Source: Anaerolineaceae bacterium
Lineage (GTDB): Bacteria; Chloroflexota; Anaerolineae; Promineifilales; Promineifilaceae
DNA: 64,000 nt
Assembly (NCBI GenBank): GCA_002699125.1
Contig: PABI01000119.1
Coordinates: forward strand, 1 to 64,000
Reading direction: 5' to 3'
Shown here in pieces: positions 1 through 8,238 of this stretch. The translations under genes were made by a program, and so were the position numbers. Below the pieces are notes generated by a model. The model saw only the letters and a program-made list of their open reading frames with translations, had not been told where the DNA came from and ran no database searches. Each line of letters opens with the position of its first letter. Position 1 is the stretch's first letter.

Positions 1-83
1 ACGAGACATCTGTGTTTGAATTATGGCCTTTGACAATTGTCTCAAACCCTTAACTTGTAACCGATGCCATAAGCCAAAAGCAA

Positions 84-397
84 TGAAAGGGACAGGTCAA
101 CAGATCCCCTTGCCGCCCAGAGAGCAACGCAGCTGCTGCAAGCGTCGCCGGCAAACCCCGTTGATGACACCCTTGAGCCGATCGGTGAACGGTTATCGGT
201 AAATAGCGAGTACGGATAACCAAGTAATCAACTCCGGGTGCGCCCGTTACAGCGTCCAGGCTTTGGCGGTCTGTTGGCACAGATCGCTGGCCGCAAGAGG
301 TTTGCGCTAGAATATTCTGGCGTGAGCAAATTGGTGGTGGCACCACGAGCGCAAAATTTACGCCCGTCCTCCAAAGCGAGGGTGGGCGTTTTTTGTT
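84..397 (+). promoter_or_regulatory. T-box leader (Asp specifier) of aspartyl-tRNA synthetase
   Basis: This 5' leader should sense uncharged tRNA and control read-through into the synthetase gene. The base of stem I can be drawn: AAGGG (87-91) pairs with CCCTT (170-174) and TCAAC (97-101) with GTTGA (160-164). They enclose an internal loop whose 3' side carries GAC followed by A (166-169), an Asp codon in the specifier position. AGAGAG (119-124) fits the AG-bulge. The T-box core at 332-349 contains TGGCACC, and its TGGC can pair with the GCCA end of a tRNA with discriminator G, as in bacterial tRNA-Asp and tRNA-Asn. A terminator follows directly. The pairing was done by hand; no covariance model was run. 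The upstream edge is approximate. Confidence 0.8.
360..394 (+). terminator. Intrinsic terminator of the T-box leader
   Basis: A 12-bp stem, with two wobble pairs, joins ACGCCCGTCCTC (360-371) to GAGGGTGGGCGT (378-389) and is followed by a run of six T. It begins 10 nt after the T-box core, so the antiterminator and terminator folds can be mutually exclusive, as in transcription-attenuating T-boxes. Confidence 0.85.
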
Positions 398-400
398 GTA

Positions 401-422
401 GGTCAATTTTTAAAAATTGACC
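401..422. repeat. Palindromic microrepeat, copy 1
   Basis: A perfect inverted repeat with half-site GGTCAATTTTT lies between the T-box terminator and the ribosome binding site of the AspRS gene. A near-identical copy lies at 34385-34406, just before the HAD hydrolase gene. Both are preceded by GTA. It could fold in RNA or act as a DNA site; function unknown. Confidence 0.8.
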
Positions 423-436
423 CACAGGAAGGTTTT

Positions 437-1738
437 ATGAACACAATTCGAACGGTTGAAGCAAGCCGCCACGTCGGGCAGCCGGTGCGCCTGACGGGAT
501 GGCTGCACAACGTACGTCGCCTGGGTGGCGTCAGCTTTGTGGTACTGCGCGACGGTTGGGGCACCATCCAGGCCGTCACCGAAAGCGAGGCTGACCTGGC
601 CCCGATTGCTGAACTGAGCCTGGAGAGCGTCATCGCGCTGACGGGCACGGTGGTGGCCACGCCGCAAGCACCCGGTGGCGTCGAACTGCACCAGCCGCAA
701 ATTGAAGTGATCACCCCGGTGACGGAACCAGCACCCGTGCCTTTGCAGCAAAAACGCCTCAAGGCAGGGTTACCCACGCTGTTGGACCACGCCGTTGTGG
801 CCAACCGGCATCCAGCGCGGAGCGCGGTGTTTCGCCTGGCAGCGGGCGTCATGGCCGGTTTTCGCGCCACGCTAACGGCCGAACATTTCACCGAGATACA
901 ATCGCCCAAACTGGTAGCTTCAGCTACGGAAAGCGGGGCAAATGTATTTAAGCTGGAATATTTTGATGGACACGCCTTTCTGGCACAAAGCCCTCAATTT
1001 TATAAGCAGATCATGGTGGGCGTCTTTGCTCGTGTGTTTGAGGTGGGGCCAGTTTTTCGGGCCGAGCCGCACGACACGACGCGCCACGTGAATGAGTACG
1101 TGAGTCTGGACGTGGAGTTTGGCTTCATTGAGAACCATTTTACGGTGATGACAATGGTGCGGACAGTACTGGCGGGCATCTTCCAGACGTTGGCGACGGA
1201 GTACGAGGCGGAACTGGCGCTGCTGAAGGCGAATTTGCCGGAGGTGCCAGAAAAAATCCCGCATATTCATTTTGCCGAGGCGCAAGAGCTAATCTGGCAG
1301 CGGCATGGCGTGGATGTGCGGGGCGAGCCGGACCTGTCGCCGCAGGATGAAAGGTGGCTGGGCGAGTGGGCACAGCAGGAACACGGCAGTGACTTTTTGT
1401 TTGTGGTGGGGTATCCGATGGGGAAACGGCCGTTTTACACCCACCCTGATCTGCAAAACCCCGAATACTCAAACTCCTTCGACCTGCTGTTTCGCGGCAC
1501 GGAACTGATTACCGGCGGGCAGCGGCTGCACCTATATGCCGACTACCTGGCGGCGCTAGAGCAAGCCAAATTGCCGACGGAGCCATTTGAAACTTACCTG
1601 GAAGCGTTCCGCTACGGCATGCCGCCGCACGGCGGTTTTGCCATCGGGCTGGAGCGGCTTCTGATGCAGCTTCTAGGGCTGCCCAATTTGCGGCTGGCGA
1701 CGCTCTTTCCGCGTGACCAAAAGCGGCTAACGCCATGA
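437..1738 (+). CDS. aspS: Aspartyl-tRNA synthetase, archaeal/eukaryotic-type (possibly non-discriminating Asp/Asn)
   Basis: Charges tRNA-Asp with aspartate in the cytoplasm. At 433 residues it matches the short archaeal/eukaryotic AspRS, not the roughly 590-residue bacterial AspRS with its GAD insertion. An N-terminal OB-fold (about 1-105, with GWLHNVRRLGG) precedes a class II catalytic core. Motif 2 is the FRAEPHDTTRHVNEY region, and motif 3 is GFAIGLERL near the C-terminus, followed by the LFPRDQKRLTP ending typical of AspRS rather than AsnRS. ATG 437 follows AGGAAGG at a normal distance. The upstream T-box with an Asp specifier supports the call. Enzymes of this type are often non-discriminating and feed a GatCAB amidotransferase; that cannot be decided here. 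Confidence 0.93.
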   Translation: MNTIRTVEASRHVGQPVRLTGWLHNVRRLGGVSFVVLRDGWGTIQAVTESEADLAPIAELSLESVIALTGTVVATPQAPGGVELHQPQIEVITPVTEPAPVPLQQKRLKAGLPTLLDHAVVANRHPARSAVFRLAAGVMAGFRATLTAEHFTEIQSPKLVASATESGANVFKLEYFDGHAFLAQSPQFYKQIMVGVFARVFEVGPVFRAEPHDTTRHVNEYVSLDVEFGFIENHFTVMTMVRTVLAGIFQTLATEYEAELALLKANLPEVPEKIPHIHFAEAQELIWQRHGVDVRGEPDLSPQDERWLGEWAQQEHGSDFLFVVGYPMGKRPFYTHPDLQNPEYSNSFDLLFRGTELITGGQRLHLYADYLAALEQAKLPTEPFETYLEAFRYGMPPHGGFAIGLERLLMQLLGLPNLRLATLFPRDQKRLTP

Positions 1739-1808
1739 AACTTTGGAATGATGCTGGAGAAGAGTAGCCGCGCTTTCTTGAAACGCTTATGTGAAGTTGG
1801 CGCGGCTG

Positions 1809-3986
1809 CTAGCTCCCAAAGAAGAATCGCCAGATACGCTCTTTGATGGCAATCGATGCATCTTCGTTGCTGTACGCTTCGCGCTGCTGGTGGATGTTTT
1901 GCATGTTTTTCCTCATAATCGCGGCCAATTCATCAACCAGGTCAGGTCTGGCCTGGATGATGGGTTGATATTGTCGCTTGCCAATTTCATAAACCGTAGC
2001 GCTCTTCACCGCCCGTACGGTTGCCGTGCGGGGGGCACCGGTTAACAAAGACACTTCACCCACCACATCTCCTCGACTTTTGATGTCGATTACCTTGTCC
2101 ACGCCGTCAGTCTGGCGAATCAACACTTCCAGGCTGCCGCCCCCTACTAAAAACAGGGAGGAACCGGCTCGCCCCTCAATGATGATTCGCTCCATCGGCC
2201 CAAGTACAATCTCGCGCGCTGTATTGGCCAGTTGGCGGCGTTCGTCTGCGGTAAGCATCCGAAAAAGTGGGACTTCTGAAAGCAGCTCAAAAATCAATTC
2301 AGAAGAAACATTGAATTCTGTGGGCAACTTTACAATTGCTTCCAACGATTCAGTATATCCATCCCGGCGCTGCAATCGTTCCACCTGTCCAGTTTGTTTT
2401 TCCATATAGGCCTGCAAAAGACTCACCTGATAGGGAACACATTCTCTGCCGGTATAGTCCATCAAGCTGTGGTGTTTGGCCCATTCGGCCACCTCATTCA
2501 TCGAAGCCCTGTATTGGTTGCAAGCGGAAGCAAACAAGCCATCTTGATCGCCAACAAAGTTGGTGATCTGTCTTAATGAGGTTCCGGTAAGAGCGGTTCT
2601 GCCCTTTTGATGCCACAGGATAATCTCTTTTAGCGTGTTGTCTAAAAATCCCAGTTCGGGGAAAGCATCATCAGTTTTGCGGAGTACGGCACGCTCTGCA
2701 TCGCGAAAAACTCTGTGCCATGTTTCCTGGGCGTTGTATTCGTTCTTTCCGGCCAGGGCGATGGCATGTTTCAAATCATCATGATGAACTTGCAAAAAGG
2801 CAAGCGTCGCCTTTTTCTTTTGCAGCAGGTTCAGGCTGCAAACCGGACCGGTTTGGGGAACACCAAATCGGGGGAACGATATTTCCCGCAGCTGCCACAC
2901 TTTGCGCCACCCTCTTGGATTTAGTCGCGTGCGAATCTCAGCGAAAAAAGGGTGCTGTTCGTAAGCCGCCCGCTCCGCCGGGCTGAGTAGATCGCCCACG
3001 TCTTCTTTGACGGCTTCAAAAATGCCAATACAGGTTAGTAATTCCAGGTAAAGCCCGACGCGCATCAACCATTTGGGATCGGTCAGGTGGCGTTTTTTGT
3101 GAACGATGTCTTCGACCAGGGCATCTGTATAAAGGTCTGCCTTGTCTGAACCAATCTTCAAAACCGGAAACCAGGGATGGAAAGATACGTCTAAAGGCGC
3201 TACTCCGGCTCTTTGTGCCTGTTGCTCTGTGTCCGGCACGAGTAACCGTTCCACAATGCGCTGATACAGGGAGCCATACCGCCGTGTATCACAAACGTCT
3301 AATAAGGTGTGGGCGGCGGCAACAGGCACATCGTCGTGTATCAGCCGAATGGAGACATGCACAATCTGCGTGAACAGATGGCCAAAGGTGAAAGGGTCTG
3401 TGCCATCGGTGGCCGCAGCCCGCACTGTGTGGTCCAGTTCATCCCAAGACCAGTCGATAGGCAAAAAATCCTTTTCGGGCGATAAAGCTAAAACCAGATT
3501 GTGCCCGGCAATATCGCGTAAAGAGACGGTTTGCAGAACGGGATTTTCGCCTGGCACTTTTTTGAAGATCATCGGTTCAATTGGGCGCTTATTCCAACCT
3601 GGAATGGGGTATGTGTGCTGAGAATTGTCTGTCCCGGTGAAAGAAAGGGTCACATCGAGACGGAATGAATCACATGCTTCAGGCGAGTAATGATCCAGCC
3701 CGTTTAGTTCAAACAGGATATATGTTTTGTTTGTTTCAGGATCGGGGAAATTGCATATCATGCTGGTGTTATCGCTGGAGCCGAGGCCGGGATGGGCCGC
3801 TTCATCAATGGGGCGGCGGCCAGTGATGAACGAGACAATGCGGCAGGTGGGCAATGGTTTTTCTGGCGCTTGCTGGGCTTTCTGGCAAAGGCTTTGGAGC
3901 AAGCTTGTTTTTTGTTCCAGGTTCATGCCAAGCACATCTGCATTAAGGAGGTGGAGGAATTGTTGGAGGAAATCAGCTTCGCGCAT
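1809..3986 (-). CDS. Large protein with C-terminal cyclic nucleotide-binding domain
   Basis: The last 140 residues or so form a cNMP-binding domain: a LSEVPLFRML entry helix, the beta-roll, then GDVVGEVSLLTGAPRTATVRA, which is the phosphate-binding cassette (G-E-x-L then R-T-A). It then ends in a short helical tail, without a DNA-binding or catalytic domain. The first 570 residues match nothing I recognise; they contain a beta-rich region (about 70-200) and a long helical region, with no membrane segments or signal peptide. It is probably a cytosolic sensor or scaffold. It is divergent from the sigma-factor gene. The gene contains no ACGGCCGT octamer despite its 2.2 kb length, unlike most genes in the window. 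Confidence 0.75.
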   Translation of the reverse strand: MREADFLQQFLHLLNADVLGMNLEQKTSLLQSLCQKAQQAPEKPLPTCRIVSFITGRRPIDEAAHPGLGSSDNTSMICNFPDPETNKTYILFELNGLDHYSPEACDSFRLDVTLSFTGTDNSQHTYPIPGWNKRPIEPMIFKKVPGENPVLQTVSLRDIAGHNLVLALSPEKDFLPIDWSWDELDHTVRAAATDGTDPFTFGHLFTQIVHVSIRLIHDDVPVAAAHTLLDVCDTRRYGSLYQRIVERLLVPDTEQQAQRAGVAPLDVSFHPWFPVLKIGSDKADLYTDALVEDIVHKKRHLTDPKWLMRVGLYLELLTCIGIFEAVKEDVGDLLSPAERAAYEQHPFFAEIRTRLNPRGWRKVWQLREISFPRFGVPQTGPVCSLNLLQKKKATLAFLQVHHDDLKHAIALAGKNEYNAQETWHRVFRDAERAVLRKTDDAFPELGFLDNTLKEIILWHQKGRTALTGTSLRQITNFVGDQDGLFASACNQYRASMNEVAEWAKHHSLMDYTGRECVPYQVSLLQAYMEKQTGQVERLQRRDGYTESLEAIVKLPTEFNVSSELIFELLSEVPLFRMLTADERRQLANTAREIVLGPMERIIIEGRAGSSLFLVGGGSLEVLIRQTDGVDKVIDIKSRGDVVGEVSLLTGAPRTATVRAVKSATVYEIGKRQYQPIIQARPDLVDELAAIMRKNMQNIHQQREAYSNEDASIAIKERIWRFFFGS

Positions 3987-4154
3987 GGTTCAGAGTCCTT
4001 ACCTGAAGAAATATAAGTCTGTTCGGTATCCACAGATTATGATCGGTTTGGCCTAATCGGTGCAACAGTTTTGGATTTTTGGTAACTTTTGCGGGTGAAT
4101 TTGGGACTCTGTAGATAGAAGGCCTTCAAAATGATGAAATCAGGTTTAGGGTAG

Positions 4155-6176
4155 ATGAGTGATTATGTAAAGCTGGTTACGGCCGTTCAAAATGGCGACC
4201 GTTCCGCATTTGGCCAGTTGGTGGTGCAGTTTCAGGACATGGCCTACTTCACAGCCTTCCAGTTCCTGGGCCAGCAGCAGCAGGCGCAGGACGCGACTCA
4301 GGAAGCATTCTGGGAAGCGTACCGCTGCCTGCCCAATCTGCGCCAACCGCAGGCGTTCCCCGCCTGGCTGCGGCGCATCGTGCTGAAGCAGTGCGACCGG
4401 CTGACGCGCGGCCAGCGGGCCACGCTGCTGGCGCTGGACGACGCCCCGGATTTGGCCAGCGACCTCACCGGTCCAGAAGCGATGCTGGAGCAGTTACAGC
4501 GTCAGCAGACGGTTCAGGCAGCGGTGAATAACCTGCCAGAGATTTACCGGGAAGTGACGCGATTGTTTTATTTGAACGGCCGTTCCTACCAAGAGATCGC
4601 CTATCAACTCAATCTACCCCTTTCGACTGTCAAGAAGCGTCTTTACGACGCGCGACAACAGCTCAAGGAGAATATGAGTCCCATGACAAGCAAAGAATAC
4701 CGTCCTTCACAAGACGACAAGTTTAGTAATTGCATCACCTTTTTTATTGCTCTGAAAAATAACGATCTGATCCAGGTTCGGCAGTTGGTGCGGCGCGATC
4801 CGGACCTGCTCGCCACAAAAACCGAATGGGGCGTGGCTTCCGACGGCTGGTATTGGCCGCTGGGGATCACGGCGCTGCACTGGGCCGCCAGCACGGGCAA
4901 TCAGCCGCTTGCTGCGCTGCTGTTGGAAGCCGGCGCAGACGTGAACATACTGGATCATAATGGCGGTACGCCGCTGCACCGTGCGGTTCACATGGGTCAG
5001 ACTGAACTGGTCCGCTGGCTGCTGGAAAATGGGGCGGATCCGGCCATCAAGTCCAATCATCAGCAAACGGATTTGCATACGGCCGTTATCCGCAACCGGC
5101 CAAAAATTGTGAAACTGCTTCTAGATTATGGCAGCGCCCCCGCCAGCCAGGACAGCCAGGGGCGCACCCCGCTCGACTGGGCGCAGCTCAAAGGGTTAAC
5201 GACTATTGTTGAGATGTTGGGCGATACGGCCAAAGAAAGCACGCCTCAAGTCCAGCCAAGCAAAACGAAGCATATTTGGGAAACGGGTCTCAAAATCATC
5301 GACCTGATTGCCCCGTTTAAGTGGGGCGGGCGCAACGGCATCTTCACCCCATTATCCGGCATTGGCATTGACGTGCTGGTGGGCGAATTGATTCAGCGCA
5401 TGGCCACTTATTATCAGGGCAAAACGGTGCAGCTTGTGCTGGAGCGGGGTGATTTTAACAGCCAAAGTCGGATGTGGCAGTGGCGCAATCACGGCGTTGA
5501 GGCCGATGTGGACTTGTTTGCTTGTGACATCAACGATTCGGCAGCACGCAAACAGCACCTGGCGGCCCAAGCGGTGAAGCAGGTCCAGGCGATTGCCGTT
5601 GATCAACCCGTTCTTTTCATTATCGACACCGGTATCGTACCCACCGAAGACGTTATGTCAATATTTGCGGCGCTGGATGAGCTGGCCAACGTGACAGTGC
5701 TTTATGACGGCATCGAGAGTATTGGCGCAGAACCGGCGGCATTGGCTGATTTGGATACGGCCGTTACCTTCGACCGCCTCCGTGCCGGGGAAGGCTGGTG
5801 GCCGGCTATCGACATGCTGCGCTCGTACAGCCATCATTATGAGGATGATGAACACAGAACTTTGGCGGAAACGGCCGTGCGCCTGGCCCGTCGCTACGCC
5901 GATTTGCACCTCATATACAAAAATCAAGGGATGGCAGGGTTTGACATGGCCTACTACGGCGAAGCGGAACGCCAGGCCATCATTCGTGGGCGGCGGCTGC
6001 ATGGCTTTTTGTCTCAACCGCTTACCGTGGCCGAGCCGTGGTCGGGCACACCCGCTGCCTACGTGCCGCTGCCAGAAACACTGGCTACGGTACAGGCCAT
6101 CCTCAACGGCGATTTAGATGAAGTGCCAGAAGAGGAGTTGATGATGATTGGTCAGTGGAGTCCGGTTTGGACGTAG
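4155..6176 (+). CDS. ECF sigma factor fused to ankyrin repeats and a degenerate F1-ATPase beta-like domain
   Basis: One uninterrupted 673-residue frame holds three parts. Residues 1-175 are an ECF sigma factor: region 2 has DATQEAFWEAYRCLPN and region 4 has LPEIYREVTRLFYLNGRSYQEIA plus the LPLSTVKKRL helix. Residues 190-360 are ankyrin repeats (GITALHWAAS, GGTPLHRAV, GRTPLDWAQ). Residues 372-673 follow the F1-ATPase beta subunit in order: TGLKIIDLIAPFKWGG, a P-loop position, VLFIIDTG, and a near-canonical end (RRLHGFLSQPLTVAEPWSG, then LPETLATVQAILNGD and MIGQW). The Walker A site reads LSGIGIDV where GGAGVGKT is expected, so GK[ST] is lost and ATP hydrolysis is unlikely. I infer a sigma factor with a built-in regulatory or partner-binding module. 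No anti-sigma gene is adjacent. Confidence 0.88.
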   Translation: MSDYVKLVTAVQNGDRSAFGQLVVQFQDMAYFTAFQFLGQQQQAQDATQEAFWEAYRCLPNLRQPQAFPAWLRRIVLKQCDRLTRGQRATLLALDDAPDLASDLTGPEAMLEQLQRQQTVQAAVNNLPEIYREVTRLFYLNGRSYQEIAYQLNLPLSTVKKRLYDARQQLKENMSPMTSKEYRPSQDDKFSNCITFFIALKNNDLIQVRQLVRRDPDLLATKTEWGVASDGWYWPLGITALHWAASTGNQPLAALLLEAGADVNILDHNGGTPLHRAVHMGQTELVRWLLENGADPAIKSNHQQTDLHTAVIRNRPKIVKLLLDYGSAPASQDSQGRTPLDWAQLKGLTTIVEMLGDTAKESTPQVQPSKTKHIWETGLKIIDLIAPFKWGGRNGIFTPLSGIGIDVLVGELIQRMATYYQGKTVQLVLERGDFNSQSRMWQWRNHGVEADVDLFACDINDSAARKQHLAAQAVKQVQAIAVDQPVLFIIDTGIVPTEDVMSIFAALDELANVTVLYDGIESIGAEPAALADLDTAVTFDRLRAGEGWWPAIDMLRSYSHHYEDDEHRTLAETAVRLARRYADLHLIYKNQGMAGFDMAYYGEAERQAIIRGRRLHGFLSQPLTVAEPWSGTPAAYVPLPETLATVQAILNGDLDEVPEEELMMIGQWSPVWT

Positions 6177-6207
6177 TTTAAAACTGGACATGAAAAATAA
6201 TTAGAAT

Positions 6208-6252
6208 GCTGATTAGCCTGATTTTAAGATCAGGAAAATCAGGTTAATCAGC
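6208..6252. repeat. Hairpin microrepeat (GATCAGGAAAATCAG family)
   Basis: Two 18-bp arms, 6208-6225 and 6235-6252, match at 17 of 18 positions around a 9-nt loop. It lies between convergent genes and may help end transcription. GATCAGGAAAATCAG recurs within another inverted repeat near 53948. Confidence 0.8.
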
Positions 6253-6282
6253 AAAATCTGCGTACCATTTTTGACTACCCTC

Positions 6283-8238
6283 TTACTTCATCGGCAGCAG
6301 CACAAACTCTGCACTATCCCCCGTGCGCAGATTTTGGCATGGGCCGGGGGTGCAGGTGGTGGGGTCGAACCAGCCTAGGCGCAGTTGGGTAGCTTCGTCA
6401 AGCGCGGGTGGGCTGAGGTGCTGCAAAATCAGATCGCCGGGCTGCCAGTGGGGGAACCAGAGGCCCTGCGGGTCGGGGGCGTCGAAGCGGTAAGTTTCGG
6501 CCAGCTGGCTTCCATCGGCGGCGAGGCTGTGGATGAATTGTTGGCGCGGGGCGGGGGTTACGGCCGTTACCCGCCACACCAACAGCAATTCCCCATCTTC
6601 AGCCCATTCATACCCCAACAACTTCAATTCCTCACCAAACTGAACATCCATCGTGTTTGCCAGTTGGATGGATGGTTGGTCGGGTAAAGTGTAGCTGGTG
6701 AAACGGCCGCTTGCCTCCACATCTGCCCCCCAACCCTGTAACTTTGCTTCCCAAAATGGATCGAGGGGGAGGTCAGACGGCCGTAACACCACCGCCGGCT
6801 CCGCATCGGGCAAAATAAGCGTGCCTTCTTGTGGGTCGAAGTGGCTTAGTGGTAGGCCATCGTTTTGGCGAAGTAGGGTCATCGTGGGGCCGTCCATCGT
6901 GCTGGGTGACCAGCCGGCAATGGACGCGGCGTTGAGGTCGGAACGGCCGTCCAAATAGTCCGTCATTTCCGTAAACGCCGCCTGCCATACAAACGGCACG
7001 TCGCCGCCGTTGGGCCACGTCTGGAAGATCAAAACAGATGTTCGGGCAGCATAAAATAGCAGCAGCGTCAAGACCAATATTTTGGAACTTCTTGTGGATA
7101 AGTCGTGGATAACTGTGGATAACTGCCCTAAACTGTGCATAACCAGGGCAGGAACCACGGTAAGTACAGGTAAAATCAAGATGCTGCGAATGTGGCTGGG
7201 GGCATTAATCGTAACAAGACTGGGCGTAACGGCCGTGCCCAACCAAAGCAGCAAAAAAGCATAGCGCGGCTGCCGCCAGCGCCACAGGCAAAGCAGCACC
7301 CCGGCATAAAATAGCAGCGCCACAACGGGCTCAAACACCGGGGCCGATGGCACCCCTTCGCGCCACAGCGGATCGCCAATAAAGCCAAACATTCCTAGCA
7401 ATTTGAGACCGTTGCTCAGCACCGGCTGAAAGTCGCCTGCCCGCAGCGCTTGCAGCGGTGCATCCACCTCGCTCAAACGAAATTCTGCACCAGGATTGGT
7501 TTGCAAGTAGATAACCAGCGGCGCAGCCACAGCGGCAAACAGCAGCACAAACAGCACAATCCCCCGCCACCGCTGCTTGAACGCACGCCAATGAAAAATA
7601 GCCAGATACGCCAGCCACAGTCCGTAAAAAATAGGCACGGCGCGGGCGGCCATGTAGGTGTGCAGGCTGAGACCGGCAAAAATGCCTGACAAGGTGAAGG
7701 GAGCGAATGACCGGGTGACAAGGTGACCGGGTGACAAGGTGACATTGTCAGGCGGGGTCACGTTGTCATCCCACGCTTTCCACCAAAAATAGGCAGATAA
7801 TCCGGCAACTAATGGTAAGGAAATGGCGCGCAGGGCGAGACGGCCGTAAAAAACAGGCCAAAACAACACCGCCAACAATCCAGCAGCGGTAAGTGCTACA
7901 TTTCTACCAAACAGCTTCCGCGCCAGGGCAAAGGTGACGGCCACACCCAGCAAACCGCAAAAGGCGGCAGGCAGGCGCAGCGCCAAAACATTATCGCCAA
8001 GCAGGGCAACAAAGCCGGATTGCAGGTAATGGAAGCCCGCCTCATGCCCGTAAGCGCGGGTGAAGTAAATGGCGTGTTCGCCCGCCAAAATAGAGCGGTC
8101 GATGAGCCAGTTGGCCACCTCGTCGTGGGTGATGCCGGGCGGAGAGAGGTTGTTCAACCCAACCAGTCGCAGCGCAGCGCCAGCGAGCAGCAGAAAAGTC
8201 ATGATCCAAACGGGCTGGCGTTTTGAAGTGAAATTCAT
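6283..8238 (-). CDS. GT-C family membrane glycosyltransferase (PMT/ArnT/GT39-like)
   Basis: Integral membrane enzyme expected to transfer a sugar from a polyprenyl-phosphate donor on the outer face of the membrane. After a first membrane helix (about 10-28) the first external loop carries GITHDEVANW, matching the conserved acidic Asp-Glu of the PMT/ArnT superfamily. About ten further hydrophobic segments follow to residue 420, then a soluble C-terminal domain of roughly 230 residues. The acceptor is unknown. The start overlaps the end of the upstream permease gene by 4 nt, suggesting co-transcription, though the functions look unrelated. Codons for residues 156-180 contain a tandem microrepeat (unit GGTGACAAGGTGACC). 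Confidence 0.8.
   Translation of the reverse strand: MNFTSKRQPVWIMTFLLLAGAALRLVGLNNLSPPGITHDEVANWLIDRSILAGEHAIYFTRAYGHEAGFHYLQSGFVALLGDNVLALRLPAAFCGLLGVAVTFALARKLFGRNVALTAAGLLAVLFWPVFYGRLALRAISLPLVAGLSAYFWWKAWDDNVTPPDNVTLSPGHLVTRSFAPFTLSGIFAGLSLHTYMAARAVPIFYGLWLAYLAIFHWRAFKQRWRGIVLFVLLFAAVAAPLVIYLQTNPGAEFRLSEVDAPLQALRAGDFQPVLSNGLKLLGMFGFIGDPLWREGVPSAPVFEPVVALLFYAGVLLCLWRWRQPRYAFLLLWLGTAVTPSLVTINAPSHIRSILILPVLTVVPALVMHSLGQLSTVIHDLSTRSSKILVLTLLLFYAARTSVLIFQTWPNGGDVPFVWQAAFTEMTDYLDGRSDLNAASIAGWSPSTMDGPTMTLLRQNDGLPLSHFDPQEGTLILPDAEPAVVLRPSDLPLDPFWEAKLQGWGADVEASGRFTSYTLPDQPSIQLANTMDVQFGEELKLLGYEWAEDGELLLVWRVTAVTPAPRQQFIHSLAADGSQLAETYRFDAPDPQGLWFPHWQPGDLILQHLSPPALDEATQLRLGWFDPTTCTPGPCQNLRTGDSAEFVLLPMK
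7704..7748. repeat. Tandem microrepeat inside the GT-C glycosyltransferase gene
   Basis: Imperfect tandem copies built on TGACCGGGTGACAAGG, followed by an inverted-looking GACATTGTC stretch. On the coding strand they encode an Asn/Pro/Gly/His-rich loop between predicted membrane helices. This is a low-complexity insertion tolerated in frame. Confidence 0.7.

Noticed and set aside
30-41. TTGACA near the window start as promoter of the T-box leader
   Set aside because: No acceptable -10 box at 16-18 bp; the site is also part of a GACAATTGTC palindrome.
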